A stretch of DNA of 64,000 nt from Mesorhizobium sp. CU3 (GCF_006442965.1 NZ_VFWX01000002.1:434001-498000), one strand, 5' to 3'. Positions 10,503-19,938 are shown, counted from the first letter of the stretch. Notes: generated from the sequence alone by a model not told the origin. Translations and numbers: made by a program.

Positions 10503-11996
10503 ATGACGGGTTTTTCACGCGGTCTCGCGACCGCGAACGGGCTCTTTTTGCCCGCGTTTACGGCTGCCCTGCTCTCCGGCTGCGTCGTCGGTCCAGACTA
10601 CCAGAAGCCGCTGCTGGCGATGCCGGCGAGCTGGAGCGGGCTGAAGGCGGGAAAACCGGCAAAGCCGGCGCAACTGTCCAAATGGTGGCAGCGGCTGCGC
10701 GATCCCGAGTTGAACGCGCTCGTCGAGGAGGCGGTCGCCGGCAATCTCGATGTCGCCACCGCCAGGGCCAAGATCCGCGAAGCGCGCGCCAGCTACCGCC
10801 AGTCCGTTGGGACATTTTTTCCCTCGGCCGACGGCTCGGGGTCGGCCACCCGCAACCGGGTTTCCGCCACCTCTGCCGGCACCGTGGCCAGCGAAACATA
10901 CGACCAATACCAGGCGGGCCTCGACGCCAGCTGGGAGATCGACCTGTTCGGCGCCAACCGCAGGGGCGTCGAGGCGGCGCGCTACGGGCTGGATGCATCC
11001 GAGGAGGAATTGCGTTCGACCCTTTTGACACTGGTCGGCGATGTCACCTCGAACTACATTCAGGCGCGCGGCTACCAGGCGCGCATCGCGCTCGCCAGGC
11101 GGTCAGCCGCCTCGCAAAGGGAGACCGCTCAGCTCACCCGCACCATGGCGCAGGCCGGTACGTCGACCGCCGCCGATGTGGCGAAGGCCGAGGGACAGGC
11201 GAGCAGCACGGAAGCCAGCGTTCCGAGCCTGGAAGCGGCCTATGCCGAGACGGTGCATCGCCTTTCCGTGCTAACCGGGCGGCCGCCGGCTTCGTTGAAC
11301 GAGCGGCTGAAGCGGGTCGCGCCGATCCCGGCGCCGCGCCTGCCGATCCCGACCGGCGTGCCGGCCGATATCCTGCTCACCCGCCCGGACGTGCGCATGG
11401 CCGAGCGGCAGTACGCTCAATACACCGCCAAGATCGGCCAGGCCGAGGCGGCGCGCTATCCGAGCGTCAGCCTGACCGGCGACATCAGCACCACGGCGCT
11501 GAAACTCGGCGATCTCGGCAAGAACTCCACCATCGGCTGGTCCTTCGGCCCGACGCTCAGCGTGCCGCTGTTCAATGCCGGCCAGCTCGAGGCTGCCGTC
11601 GACGTCGCCAGAGCGCAGCGCGATCAGTATTTCATCGCCTATAAGGCCGCCGTGCTGACGGCGCTGGAAGATGTGGAGAACGCTTCCGTGTCGCTGTCGC
11701 AGGAGCGCATCAGAACCGGCAAGCTCGCCTCCTCGGCGAAATCCTATGGCGACGCCGCGCGGCTCGAAAGAACGCTCTACAAGGCCGGCGAATCGAGCCT
11801 TCTCGACGTGCTCGACGCCGAGCGCTCGGCCTATTCGGCCGAGGATTCCCTCTTGCAGAGCCGGGTGTCGGTCGCCACCGATTACATCGCGCTCAACAAG
11901 GCGCTTGGCGGCGGCTGGGACGGCACTATCGACAGCTCGAAACCCGAGATCGTCGATGTCGCCACCGGCCCACGGCTGGCGTCGAAGACTGAGTGA
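10503..11996 (+). CDS. Efflux outer-membrane channel lipoprotein (OprM/NodT type)
   Basis: 497-residue outer-membrane factor that forms the exit duct for RND pumps. The signal peptide ends in lipobox LSGC with lipidated Cys27, followed by the characteristic VVGPDYQKP. Two outer-membrane efflux repeats (about residues 70-250 and 280-470) supply the helical barrel. The start is 11 bases after the second pump, so it closes the five-gene run. It is the only channel gene in the cluster and probably serves both pumps. The family is often called NodT, but nothing here links it to nodulation. Confidence 0.94.
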   Translation: MTGFSRGLATANGLFLPAFTAALLSGCVVGPDYQKPLLAMPASWSGLKAGKPAKPAQLSKWWQRLRDPELNALVEEAVAGNLDVATARAKIREARASYRQSVGTFFPSADGSGSATRNRVSATSAGTVASETYDQYQAGLDASWEIDLFGANRRGVEAARYGLDASEEELRSTLLTLVGDVTSNYIQARGYQARIALARRSAASQRETAQLTRTMAQAGTSTAADVAKAEGQASSTEASVPSLEAAYAETVHRLSVLTGRPPASLNERLKRVAPIPAPRLPIPTGVPADILLTRPDVRMAERQYAQYTAKIGQAEAARYPSVSLTGDISTTALKLGDLGKNSTIGWSFGPTLSVPLFNAGQLEAAVDVARAQRDQYFIAYKAAVLTALEDVENASVSLSQERIRTGKLASSAKSYGDAARLERTLYKAGESSLLDVLDAERSAYSAEDSLLQSRVSVATDYIALNKALGGGWDGTIDSSKPEIVDVATGPRLASKTE

Positions 11997-12102
11997 GGCA
12001 CGGACCGCGATGTCCATCCACTGCTAACGGCACATACAAATCTCCGTGAGGCATGGCCGGAAGCAATAGCCCACTATATAACTGCGTCGTCGAGGTAATC
12101 AC

Positions 12103-12789
12103 ATGCAGAACGCTTACGATCTTGGAACCAATCTGGTTCGCCGTATCTACGAAAAGCGCATAGATGCACCGGCCATTCTCGATGCCGGCACGCATTTCCC
12201 CAACGCCGCGAAGTTCGCCGCCGCCTGGCAGGCGATCCGCGACGAGGCGCTTGCCGCAAAGCTGAACAAGGCGCCGCGCTTCCACGACATCATGCCGGAG
12301 CAGGCCGATATCTCGGCCAATGACGGCCTCGATTGGCGCATGTTCGTGCTCAAGGCCTATGACATGACGGTGCCGGAGAACCTGGCGCGGATGCCGGTGC
12401 TGAGCCGTCTGCTGAACGAGTGCCCCGAGGTCAAATCGGCGGCCGTCTCATTCCTCGCCCCTCACAAGCACATCCCTGCCCACCGCGGCCCGTTTCGCGG
12501 CATCATGCGCTTCCACCTCGGCCTCATGATCCCGAAGCAGGAGGACGGACGGCCGGCGACCATCATGATGATCAATCACGAGGAACGGCGCATCGCCGAC
12601 GGCGAATGCATGCTGTGGGACGACACGTTCGAGCACGAGGTGATGAACAATTCGGACCAGCCGCGCGTCGCTCTTCTGCTCGACGTCTGGCGTCCGAAGA
12701 TGCCGCTCGACATGGAAATCCTGTCGCGCGTCATCGTGCGCGGCGTGCAGGTGGGAATGCGCTACAGGGGCGTGTCGTTCGGCGGCTGA
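12103..12789 (+). CDS. Aspartyl/asparaginyl beta-hydroxylase family protein
   Basis: 228-residue protein with the Asp_Arg_Hydrox double-stranded beta-helix fold of Fe(II)/2-oxoglutarate dioxygenases. Candidate iron ligands are H138 in MRFHLG and H178 in FEHEV, and R188 is placed to bind 2-oxoglutarate. The tail LLDVWRP is typical of the family. Bacterial members resemble LpxO-type lipid hydroxylases and peptide hydroxylases, so the substrate is open. No membrane segment is evident. It stands alone, 106 bases after the efflux run and convergent with the DUF982 gene. Confidence 0.85.
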   Translation: MQNAYDLGTNLVRRIYEKRIDAPAILDAGTHFPNAAKFAAAWQAIRDEALAAKLNKAPRFHDIMPEQADISANDGLDWRMFVLKAYDMTVPENLARMPVLSRLLNECPEVKSAAVSFLAPHKHIPAHRGPFRGIMRFHLGLMIPKQEDGRPATIMMINHEERRIADGECMLWDDTFEHEVMNNSDQPRVALLLDVWRPKMPLDMEILSRVIVRGVQVGMRYRGVSFGG

Positions 12790-12807
12790 TCGCAGGGCGA
12801 CCGACGG

Positions 12808-13113
12808 TTAGGCTCGCGCCTCGCGATATGTCCCTGCCCCGCTGCCGCGCTTGCCGGGAAACATCGCGTCGCGCGCCAGCAATCCGCTGACGCGGCAGAA
12901 GGCTGCGAAGGCGCGGCAGGCTTCCTCGGTGCTCGCCACGTCGACCGTGGCGCCGAAGCAGGCATTGAAGGCCGCTTCGTAGATCTTGCCCTGGCGGCGC
13001 TTCGGCCAGTCTTGCAGGAAGTCGAGCGCCTGCTCGACGCTGTAGATTTCCTCGACCGGCAGGCCGGGCGCGGGCGTAATGCGCACCGGCACCTCGAATT
13101 GCAGTCTGTCCAT
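12808..13113 (-). CDS. DUF982 domain protein
   Basis: 101-residue protein of the DUF982 family, small proteins largely confined to rhizobia and relatives. It has the typical core of a short beta-strand (FEVPVRI), a helix EQALDFLQDWP and a Cys-containing segment (YEAAFNACFGA). The ATG at 13113 is chosen because it follows a GGGAGACAGGG ribosome-binding site. An in-frame extension to 13215 has no such signal. The function is unknown. It converges on the hydroxylase gene with 18 bases between stops. Confidence 0.7.
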   Translation of the reverse strand: MDRLQFEVPVRITPAPGLPVEEIYSVEQALDFLQDWPKRRQGKIYEAAFNACFGATVDVASTEEACRAFAAFCRVSGLLARDAMFPGKRGSGAGTYREARA

Positions 13114-13327
13114 TCCCTGTCTCCCGAACTGGTGTAGCCGGAGCAACGCCGCTCGTTCCGAAAAGTTGCTTTTCGGCCTTCTGACTCGCAAATGTGACCT
13201 CAGTGCGGTCAACAATCCGTCACCGTTGCATCAGATCGGCGTCCAGGTGGATCGGCGCCGGCCGCATTGCCAATGCCGGGTTTCCACCGTATTGCCGGGC
13301 CGTCGCAGCTGCCGTGGGCGCAAAAAG

Positions 13328-14371
13328 ATGAGCGAAATCCGGGTCGAATCTCTGGTCAAGCGTTACGGCGACACCGCCGCGCTCGATGGCGTCTCGCTGG
13401 CCTTTCCGGAAGGCTCCTTCACGGCGCTGCTCGGCCCTTCCGGCTGCGGCAAGACGACGATGCTCAGGCTGATTGCCGGCTTCGAGGCGCCGAGCGAGGG
13501 CAGCGTGTTCTTCGGCGATGCGCTTGTCGCCGATCCGAAACGGCAATTGCCGCCCGAGGCGCGCAATGTCGGCGTGGTCTTCCAGTCCTATGCGCTGTGG
13601 CCGCATATGGATGTCGCCGAGAACGTCGCCTACCCGCTCAAGGCCAGGCACGTCGCTGCCGCCGACATCCCTGGCCGCGTCGCTTCGGTGCTCGACATTG
13701 TCGGCCTCGGCGGCTTCGCCAAGCGCCGCATCGACGAATTGTCGGGCGGCCAGCGGCAGCGCGTGGCGCTGGCCCGCTGCCTGGTCGCCGAGGCCAGGAT
13801 CATCCTGTTCGACGAGCCGCTCGCCAATCTCGACATGCATCTGCGCTCCGCCATGGTCGACGCCTTTCGCGAGATCCATCGCCGCGCCGGCGCCACCATC
13901 GTCTATGTCACGCATGACCAGGCCGAAGCGCTGGCGCTTGCCGACCGCGTCGCTGTGATGAGCAAGGGGAAACTTCTGCAGGCGGCGACGCCGCAGGACA
14001 TCTATCGCTCGCCGGCCGATGCCGCGGTCGCCGGCTTCGTCGGCCGTGGCAGCCTGCTGTCGGGCGACGCAGTCGACCATTCCGGCCAAACCGCGACGAT
14101 CGACATCGCCGGCCATCGTCTTGCGGCGCGCAGCCACGGCCAGCCGCAAGGCGCGGTCAAGGTGCTGTTGCGGCCGGAAGCCTTGCGCATCGCCTCGGAA
14201 GGGCTGCCCGCCACGGTGCTGAACAGCGTCTATCGCGGTCCGGTGCACGAGGTGCGGCTGGCGCTTGCAGATCCCGGCCAGCAGTTGATGGTCGACAGCA
14301 CCGAACCGCTAACGGCGGGCCAGCTTGTACATGTCGCGGTGTCCGATGCCTGGGTGGTGCCGGGCGCCTGA
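13328..14371 (+). CDS. ABC transporter ATP-binding protein (FbpC/PotA type)
   Basis: 347-residue ATPase of a type I importer. Walker A GPSGCGKTT is at 36-44, the Q-loop at VVFQSYALWPH, the signature LSGGQ at 138-142, Walker B ILFDEP at 159-164 and the switch His in VTHDQAEA. A C-terminal TOBE domain (about 270-345) places it with iron, polyamine or phosphonate importers. It is convergent with the permease and binding-protein genes, 14 bases from the permease stop, rather than in one operon with them. An in-frame upstream extension (from 13079) was rejected because MSEIRVESLVKRYG is the normal family N-terminus. Confidence 0.93.
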   Translation: MSEIRVESLVKRYGDTAALDGVSLAFPEGSFTALLGPSGCGKTTMLRLIAGFEAPSEGSVFFGDALVADPKRQLPPEARNVGVVFQSYALWPHMDVAENVAYPLKARHVAAADIPGRVASVLDIVGLGGFAKRRIDELSGGQRQRVALARCLVAEARIILFDEPLANLDMHLRSAMVDAFREIHRRAGATIVYVTHDQAEALALADRVAVMSKGKLLQAATPQDIYRSPADAAVAGFVGRGSLLSGDAVDHSGQTATIDIAGHRLAARSHGQPQGAVKVLLRPEALRIASEGLPATVLNSVYRGPVHEVRLALADPGQQLMVDSTEPLTAGQLVHVAVSDAWVVPGA

Positions 14372-14385
14372 GCGCTGCTATCGGC

Positions 14386-16122
14386 CTACCGCCAGGGTAG
14401 AACGCCAGCAGGCAGGCGCCTGCCCAATCGATCGAGGGTCAAAAGGAGCACGACCACCACGACGATTGTGGACACCGCGATCGCCGCGGCTTGCGTGCCG
14501 AGCCCCGCCTCTTCCAGGCTGAACAGCACCACACCCAGCGTCTCCTTGCCGCTCGACCACAGCAGCGCCGACACCGTCAATTCGTTGAAGGCGCTCATGA
14601 AGACAAGCAGTCCGCCCGCCACCGCCGCAGGCGCGGCAAGCGGCGCGGTGATCGTCCACAGCCGCCGGAAGGGACCGGCGCCGGAAACGGCCGCGGCCTC
14701 TTCGAGATCGCGCGGGATCTGCCCGACCGCCGTCGTCACCGGCTTCAGCGCCAGCGTCAGGAAGCGCATCGCATAGGCGATCAGGATGATCGAGGCCGTC
14801 GCGTAAAGGCTGCCGATCAACGGCAGCGGCCGCAGGAACAGCAGGATGCAGGCGATCGCCAGCACCACGCCGGGGATCGAGTAAGGCAGGTCCACGATGC
14901 CGCCGAGGATGCGCCGCCAGCGCCGGTCGAAGCGTTCCAGCCGCGCCGCCATCGGAATGACCGCCAAGGCGAGGATCAGCGAGGCACCGCCGGCGAAGAG
15001 CAGCGAGTTGCGGAAGGCGCGCACGGTCGACGCTTGCCGTACCAGCACTTCCGTATAATTCGCGATGGTCGCCGTCTGCGGACCGAGCGGCACGCCGAAG
15101 GACGGCACCAGCGACGTCGCCAGCAGCGCGCAGGCGGGGAGCACCAGCGTCAAGCCGATCACCAGCCAGCCGAGACAGGCAAGCGGCAGGCGGTAGCGTC
15201 CGAGCTCGAATTGCGCCGGCTTGCCGGCGGCGATGCGATGGCCCGAGCCGCGCAACGCCATTGATTGGAACGCCATGCCTACCAACGCCAGCGCGCCGAC
15301 CAATACCGAAAGTGCTGCGATCTGCGGCAGCACGCTCGGTCCGAAGCTCGACAGATCCTGATAGATCAAGGTCGGCAGCGTCAGGTAGTTGAGCGGCATG
15401 CCGAGCAGCGCAGGGATGCCGAAATTGCCGACGCCGGAGACGAAGGCGAGCGCCGCTGCCGCCACGACATAGGGCCGCGCCACCGGCAGCACGATGGTGC
15501 GCAACACGCCGAGCGGCCGCGCCCCGCAGGCGCGCGCCGCCTCGACCAGGTCGCGCGGCACCCGCGACAGCCCTGCCCGCATGGTGATGAAGACGATCGG
15601 CGCATGCTGGACACCGAAGAGCAGGATGATGCCGCCGCGGCCGAGCATCGGATTGCCGGTGCCCGGCGGCGGCGCGAGGCCAAGCATGCCGAGCAGCGTG
15701 CTCGATGGGCCGAAAAGATGCAGCCAGGCCAGCGCCGTGACCTGCGGCGCGATCATCAGCGGCAACAGCAAAAGGAAGCCGAGTGGCTTGCGTCCCGGCA
15801 GATCGGTCGTCGTCACCGCGATGGCGAATGGGATGCCGATGCACAGCGCCAACGCCGCGCCGAAGACGGAGGTATCGAGCGTGTGCCACATCGCCCGCAA
15901 GGCAGCCGGCTTCATCAGCCTCTCGGCAAAGGCGCCGAAATCGACCGCGCCGCCGGGCGCGATCGCCGCGAGGACGAGGCGCGCCATCGGCAGCAGGCTG
16001 AGCACGGCGATGACCAGAAGCACGGCAAGCGCCGACAGACGCTGGCCGACCATCGCGTTCCGGGATGCCAGATCGCCGGGCGGCGAGGCCGGCCCAACGA
16101 TCCGATTTTCCGCAGTGGTCAA
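14386..16122 (-). CDS. ABC transporter permease, FbpB-type double permease
   Basis: 578-residue inner-membrane permease with two homologous halves, each with about six helices and an EAA coupling loop (VEAARACGA and EEAAAVSGA). The size fits FbpB/AfuB-like fused permeases of iron(III) or 2-aminoethylphosphonate importers. The predicted start is TTG at 16122, supported by an AGGAAG ribosome-binding site about six bases upstream. The next ATG (16053) has a weak site. It lies 17 bases after the binding-protein gene, so those two form an operon. Confidence 0.92.
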   Translation of the reverse strand: MTTAENRIVGPASPPGDLASRNAMVGQRLSALAVLLVIAVLSLLPMARLVLAAIAPGGAVDFGAFAERLMKPAALRAMWHTLDTSVFGAALALCIGIPFAIAVTTTDLPGRKPLGFLLLLPLMIAPQVTALAWLHLFGPSSTLLGMLGLAPPPGTGNPMLGRGGIILLFGVQHAPIVFITMRAGLSRVPRDLVEAARACGARPLGVLRTIVLPVARPYVVAAAALAFVSGVGNFGIPALLGMPLNYLTLPTLIYQDLSSFGPSVLPQIAALSVLVGALALVGMAFQSMALRGSGHRIAAGKPAQFELGRYRLPLACLGWLVIGLTLVLPACALLATSLVPSFGVPLGPQTATIANYTEVLVRQASTVRAFRNSLLFAGGASLILALAVIPMAARLERFDRRWRRILGGIVDLPYSIPGVVLAIACILLFLRPLPLIGSLYATASIILIAYAMRFLTLALKPVTTAVGQIPRDLEEAAAVSGAGPFRRLWTITAPLAAPAAVAGGLLVFMSAFNELTVSALLWSSGKETLGVVLFSLEEAGLGTQAAAIAVSTIVVVVVLLLTLDRLGRRLPAGVLPWR

Positions 16123-16139
16123 AATTGCTTCCTGGCCGC

Positions 16140-17114
16140 TTACTGGCTCATCGTCTCGCTGAACTTTTCCTTGTTCTGCGCGTCGTTGGCGAGCGCTGCC
16201 GCGGCGTCATAGTCCAGCACCTTGATGGCGGAGCGGTCCGGATAGCCGGCCGGCAGCGCGACATCGGCGCGGGCCGGGATATAGCCCATCTTGGCGGCCA
16301 CTTCCTGCCCATCCTTCGACAGCAGGAAATCAACAAAGGCCTTTGCCGCTTCCTGGTTTTTGGCGGTGGACAGGATCGCGACCGGCTCGGTGACGGCCGA
16401 CACGCCTTCCTTCGGGAACACGAATTCGACCGGCGCGCCCTTGGCCTTCTCGCGGATCGGCATGTAGTCGACGATCATGCCGAACAGCTTGTCGCCGCCG
16501 CTGACGGCTTTCAGCACATCGCCATTGCCGCCGCTCGCCTGCGCACCGTTCTTGGCCAGCGCGCCGTAATAGTCCCAGCCCTCCGGCAGGTTGCCGGTAA
16601 GCGTCACGGCATGGATCATCGCCGCGCCCGAGGTCAGCGGGCTCGGCATCGCGATCAGGCCCTTGGCTTCCGGCTTCTTCAAATCTTCCCAGCTCGTCGG
16701 CACGAAAGGCGCCTTGGTGTTGTAGACGATGCCGGTGGTGATCAGCTTGGTCGAGAAATAGGTCTTGTCCTTGTCGTAGAGCGCGGCGTCGAAGCCGTCG
16801 ACCTTCGCCTCAGGATAGGCAAGCAGCCGGCCTTCCTTCTTGAGGCCTTCCATGGTCACCACATCGGCGATCAGAAGCACGTCGGCCTGCGGCTGGCCGG
16901 CCTCGATCTCAGCATGGAGCTTCGCCAGGATCTTCGGCGTGCCATCGCGCACCCAGTCGACCTTGATGACGGGATTCTTCGCCATGAAGGCATCGACGGT
17001 CTGCTGCGCGTCGGTGTTGGGCTGGCTGGTGTAGAGCACCAGCGTGCCGTCGGCGGCGGAGGCGCCGGCCACGGTGGAAGCCAGCAATAGGGCGGCGAAA
17101 ACGATCTGGCGCAT
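16140..17114 (-). CDS. ABC transporter substrate-binding protein (iron / aminoethylphosphonate type)
   Basis: 324-residue periplasmic solute-binding protein of the FbpA/PhnS-like group. The ATG at 17114 gives a clean signal peptide, probably cleaved after ASA at residue 20, and has an ACAGG site upstream. A GTG at 17135 lacks a ribosome-binding site. The mature start DGTLVLYTSQP and the segment GIVYNTKAPFVPTSWEDL are characteristic of this family. The sequence does not decide between ferric iron, phosphonate and other substrates. Confidence 0.88.
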   Translation of the reverse strand: MRQIVFAALLLASTVAGASAADGTLVLYTSQPNTDAQQTVDAFMAKNPVIKVDWVRDGTPKILAKLHAEIEAGQPQADVLLIADVVTMEGLKKEGRLLAYPEAKVDGFDAALYDKDKTYFSTKLITTGIVYNTKAPFVPTSWEDLKKPEAKGLIAMPSPLTSGAAMIHAVTLTGNLPEGWDYYGALAKNGAQASGGNGDVLKAVSGGDKLFGMIVDYMPIREKAKGAPVEFVFPKEGVSAVTEPVAILSTAKNQEAAKAFVDFLLSKDGQEVAAKMGYIPARADVALPAGYPDRSAIKVLDYDAAAALANDAQNKEKFSETMSQ

Positions 17115-17203
17115 GGAAATACCTGTCTTGATCACAGCTGAGGGAAGTCCGGCAAACCGCCGGGGCTGAAAACCTGACTAAGGCCGCAGGATAACCATTA
17201 TGT

Positions 17204-17234
17204 GACAGGGCGATGCAACCGGCATCGCCCTGTC
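17204..17234 (-). terminator. 13-bp perfect hairpin downstream of the 78-aa membrane protein gene
   Basis: GACAGGGCGATGC / GCATCGCCCTGTC with a 5-nt loop. It follows the minus-strand gene ending at 17257 and lies upstream of the binding-protein gene. There is no T-run, so it may act as a 3' stabiliser or block read-through into the importer. Confidence 0.5.
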
Positions 17235-17256
17235 CAATGTCGCTTCACTTGTGCGC

Positions 17257-17493
17257 CTACTGGTTCGCGGGATCCGTCTCCGCCTCATAGGCCATGCGGC
17301 AAACCACCATCAGAAAATAGGCCGAAGGCACGGCGAAGATAGCGCCGAGCACCATCGCGGATGTTCCTTCCATGCGAAGCGTCGCCGCAACGGCCCAATA
17401 GACCGTGCCGATGCAGATGACCGCCTGCACAGTGAGAAAGGACGCGGCCGATACCGCCCGGGTGAGTGTCTTGAATGTCTTGATGCGTTGCAT
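17257..17493 (-). CDS. Small inner-membrane protein, two TM segments (78 aa)
   Basis: 78-residue hydrophobic protein with two predicted membrane helices (about residues 15-36 and 45-68). The N-terminus is basic (MQRIKTFKTLTR), suggesting cytoplasmic N and C ends, and the tail is acidic. No family is recognised. A strong hairpin follows the stop. It is on the same strand as, and upstream of, the ABC importer genes, but the hairpin and a gap of 142 bases argue for separate transcription. Confidence 0.6.
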   Translation of the reverse strand: MQRIKTFKTLTRAVSAASFLTVQAVICIGTVYWAVAATLRMEGTSAMVLGAIFAVPSAYFLMVVCRMAYEAETDPANQ

Positions 17494-17604
17494 TGAATGA
17501 TATCCGAACTGACGCGCACGCGACCGGCGGACGGCTGCAAGCCGTCGCCGGGTCGCGACGCGAAGGAATGTCTTTGGTTTGGGTGCCGCGCTTGCGGCTC
17601 AGGC

Positions 17605-17997
17605 CTATGCTGCGGGTGGCGCGCGTGGCTGGTTGGTGCGCGCTTGCGGCGCCGCCGCAAAAGCGAGGACGACGGCCGTTTTGACCGGCGACGCCTTGCA
17701 GAGGATTAGGAATTCGGATGCGGGCAGCAGCGCGCCGGGGTTGCCGCTGACCAGCTTGACGGGCAGTGGCCGGCCGACGCGGACTTCAAGGCCCTGCGCC
17801 TTGCCGGCACCCCGCGGTAGCGCAATCGTATCGCCCTGCCGGGCACTGCTGATGCTGGGGCTGCCCGCCGCGCCGATCTGCGACGCCGAGATGTCCGCCT
17901 GGGCCAAAGCAAGCAGCGCAAGCATCAGCAGCGCGACCAGGCCCGCTCCCGCGGTCCTGACTGCCAACAGCTTTGATCTCACGCGTTCAGACGCCAT
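17605..17997 (-). CDS. Hypothetical protein with N-terminal membrane/signal segment (130 aa)
   Basis: Predicted protein of 130 residues. The ATG at 17997 is preferred because it opens a basic-plus-hydrophobic segment (AGAGLVALLMLALLALAQA), a signal peptide or anchor. The remaining part is short, with a GDTIALPRG stretch resembling a beta-rich SAF/flagellar-assembly-like fragment, and an Ala/Pro-rich tail. No family is recognised with confidence. The ribosome-binding site (GGAG) is rather distant. It is divergent from the methionine aminopeptidase gene. Confidence 0.35.
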   Translation of the reverse strand: MASERVRSKLLAVRTAGAGLVALLMLALLALAQADISASQIGAAGSPSISSARQGDTIALPRGAGKAQGLEVRVGRPLPVKLVSGNPGALLPASEFLILCKASPVKTAVVLAFAAAPQARTNQPRAPPAA

Positions 17998-18208
17998 CAG
18001 AGGCAAGATTTTCTCCGGATACCCAATCCGCCCTACCCCACGAAGCCGCAAAAGGAAAGCTTCGCCTCCGCTCACAGTTCCGGTGAAACATGCCCGGTAA
18101 GGCGCGCAAACGCAGTTCGTTCTTGAACCTTGCGGCTTCCAGTGCCAAATCTGAGGAAACTTTCCTTGCATCGGCTCCCACGATGGGCCGGCACCCTGAA
18201 CGGACAAA

Positions 18209-19036
18209 ATGGTTACCTATCTCGACGCCTCGACAGCCCCGTTACGCAACACTGGCCAGATAAGGCTCTATGGCGAGGAAGGCTTTGCCGGCATGCGCAA
18301 GGCCTGTGATCTCACCGCGCGCTGCCTCGACCAGCTCGTCCCGATGGTTGAGCCCGGCGTGACGACCGAGGCCATCGACCGCTTCGTCTTCGAATTCGGC
18401 ATGGACCATGGCGCGCTGCCGGCGACGCTCAACTATCGCGGCTACACCAAATCGTCCTGCACCTCGATCAACCACGTTGTCTGCCATGGCATTCCGGACA
18501 ACAAGCCGCTGAAGGATGGCGACATCGTCAACATCGACGTCACCTATATCCTCGACGGTTGGCACGGCGATTCCTCGCGCATGTATCCGGTCGGCACCAT
18601 CAAGCGCGCCGCCGAGCGCCTGCTCGAAGTGACCTATGAATGCCTGATGCGCGGCATCGCCGCGATCAGGCCCGGCGCCCGCACCGGGGCCATCGGCGCC
18701 GCGATCCAGACCTATGCCGAAGCCGAGCGCTGCTCTGTGGTGCGCGACTTCTGCGGCCACGGCGTCGGCCAGCTCTTCCACGACGCGCCGAACATCCTGC
18801 ACTACGGCACCGCCAACGAGGGCGTCGAAATGCGGCCCGGCATGATTTTTACCGTCGAGCCGATGATCAATCTGGGCCGCCCGCATGTGAAGGTGCTGTC
18901 GGACGGCTGGACGGCGGTGACCCGCGACCGGTCGCTCTCGGCGCAATACGAGCACACGATCGGCGTCACCGACACCGGCTGCGAGATCTTCACCCTCTCA
19001 CCGAAGAAGCTCGACCGGCCTGGTTTGCCTGTTTAG
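18209..19036 (+). CDS. map: Methionine aminopeptidase, type I
   Basis: 275-residue cytosolic dimetal enzyme that removes the initiator methionine from new proteins. All metal ligands are visible: D110, D121, H184, E217 and E249, with substrate-contact His93 in VCHGIPD. The length matches type Ia enzymes without the zinc-finger extension. It is a monocistronic plus-strand gene that converges on a LysR gene. Confidence 0.95.
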   Translation: MVTYLDASTAPLRNTGQIRLYGEEGFAGMRKACDLTARCLDQLVPMVEPGVTTEAIDRFVFEFGMDHGALPATLNYRGYTKSSCTSINHVVCHGIPDNKPLKDGDIVNIDVTYILDGWHGDSSRMYPVGTIKRAAERLLEVTYECLMRGIAAIRPGARTGAIGAAIQTYAEAERCSVVRDFCGHGVGQLFHDAPNILHYGTANEGVEMRPGMIFTVEPMINLGRPHVKVLSDGWTAVTRDRSLSAQYEHTIGVTDTGCEIFTLSPKKLDRPGLPV

Positions 19037-19072
19037 GCCTGTCGCAATTCGGCCCACGCCAAGGCGAAGCGC

Positions 19073-19921
19073 TTAGAGCAGCCCCCTCACCTTGGCCAGG
19101 ATGTCCTCCGACAGCGCCGAAACCAGTGCCTTGTCGGCGCCTTTGCTGGGGATAAGGACGAACTCCACGTCCTCCAACTGCGGCAGGCGTCCGGACGGGA
19201 TTTCTTTCAGACCGGACGGGGACATGCTTTGCGGCTGCACGAGAACCCCCATGCCGGCGCGAGCGGCTGCGGTCAGCCCGCTCAGGCTGCCGCAGGTGCA
19301 TACGATGCGCCAGGGCATCCGGTGCCGTTCGAGCACTTCGAGCGCGATGCTGCGCGTGACGCTCGGCGGCGGAAAGGCAATCAACGGCAGCGCCGAGAGC
19401 GAAAGCACATGGTCGGGATCGCGGGCGAGCCAGACGAGAGGCTCGCGATAGACCAGCCGCCCGCGTGTGTCGCCCAGCCGGCGCTTTCCCAGCACGAGGT
19501 CGAGTTCGCCCTTGTCCTGCATCTCGTAGAGGGTGCCGCTGAGCGCCACGGTCAGCTCAAGATCGACAGAAGGATGGGAGCGGCCGAAATCCTCCAGCAC
19601 CGATGGCAGCCGGCTGGTCACGAAGTCCTCGGAGACGCCGAGCCGCAACGTGCCCCGCAGCCTCTGCACGGCGAACAGCGCATTCACCTGCCCCTCGATC
19701 GACAGAATGGTGCGGGCATGGCCGAGCAAGGCCTCGCCGTCCCTGGTCAGCACCACCTTATGCGTGTCCCGCGCCAGCAACTGCCTGCCGACCGCCGTCT
19801 CCAGCTTGCGGATGTGCTGGCTGACCGTTGATTGCCCCAAACCCAGCCTGTCGGCGGCAAGCGTGAAACTTCCCATCTGCTCGACGGTGACGAAGCTGCG
19901 CAATTGGACGAGATCGAGCAT
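19073..19921 (-). CDS. LysR-family transcriptional regulator
   Basis: 282-residue LTTR. The N-terminal winged helix (residues 1-60) contains SFTLAADRLGLGQSTVSQHIRKLE, and the effector-binding domain covers about 90-280. It is divergent from an SBF-like transporter with 86 bases between starts. A palindrome, ATAACTGTTAT, lies in the gap. The usual arrangement suggests self-repression and effector-dependent activation of the transporter. The effector is unknown. Confidence 0.92.
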   Translation of the reverse strand: MLDLVQLRSFVTVEQMGSFTLAADRLGLGQSTVSQHIRKLETAVGRQLLARDTHKVVLTRDGEALLGHARTILSIEGQVNALFAVQRLRGTLRLGVSEDFVTSRLPSVLEDFGRSHPSVDLELTVALSGTLYEMQDKGELDLVLGKRRLGDTRGRLVYREPLVWLARDPDHVLSLSALPLIAFPPPSVTRSIALEVLERHRMPWRIVCTCGSLSGLTAAARAGMGVLVQPQSMSPSGLKEIPSGRLPQLEDVEFVLIPSKGADKALVSALSEDILAKVRGLL

Positions 19922-19938
19922 CGATATCCTGAATCACG

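Noticed and set aside
10503..11996. Nodulation gene nodT
   Set aside because: NodT is only a family label for outer-membrane efflux lipoproteins. The context is RND efflux with no nod genes.
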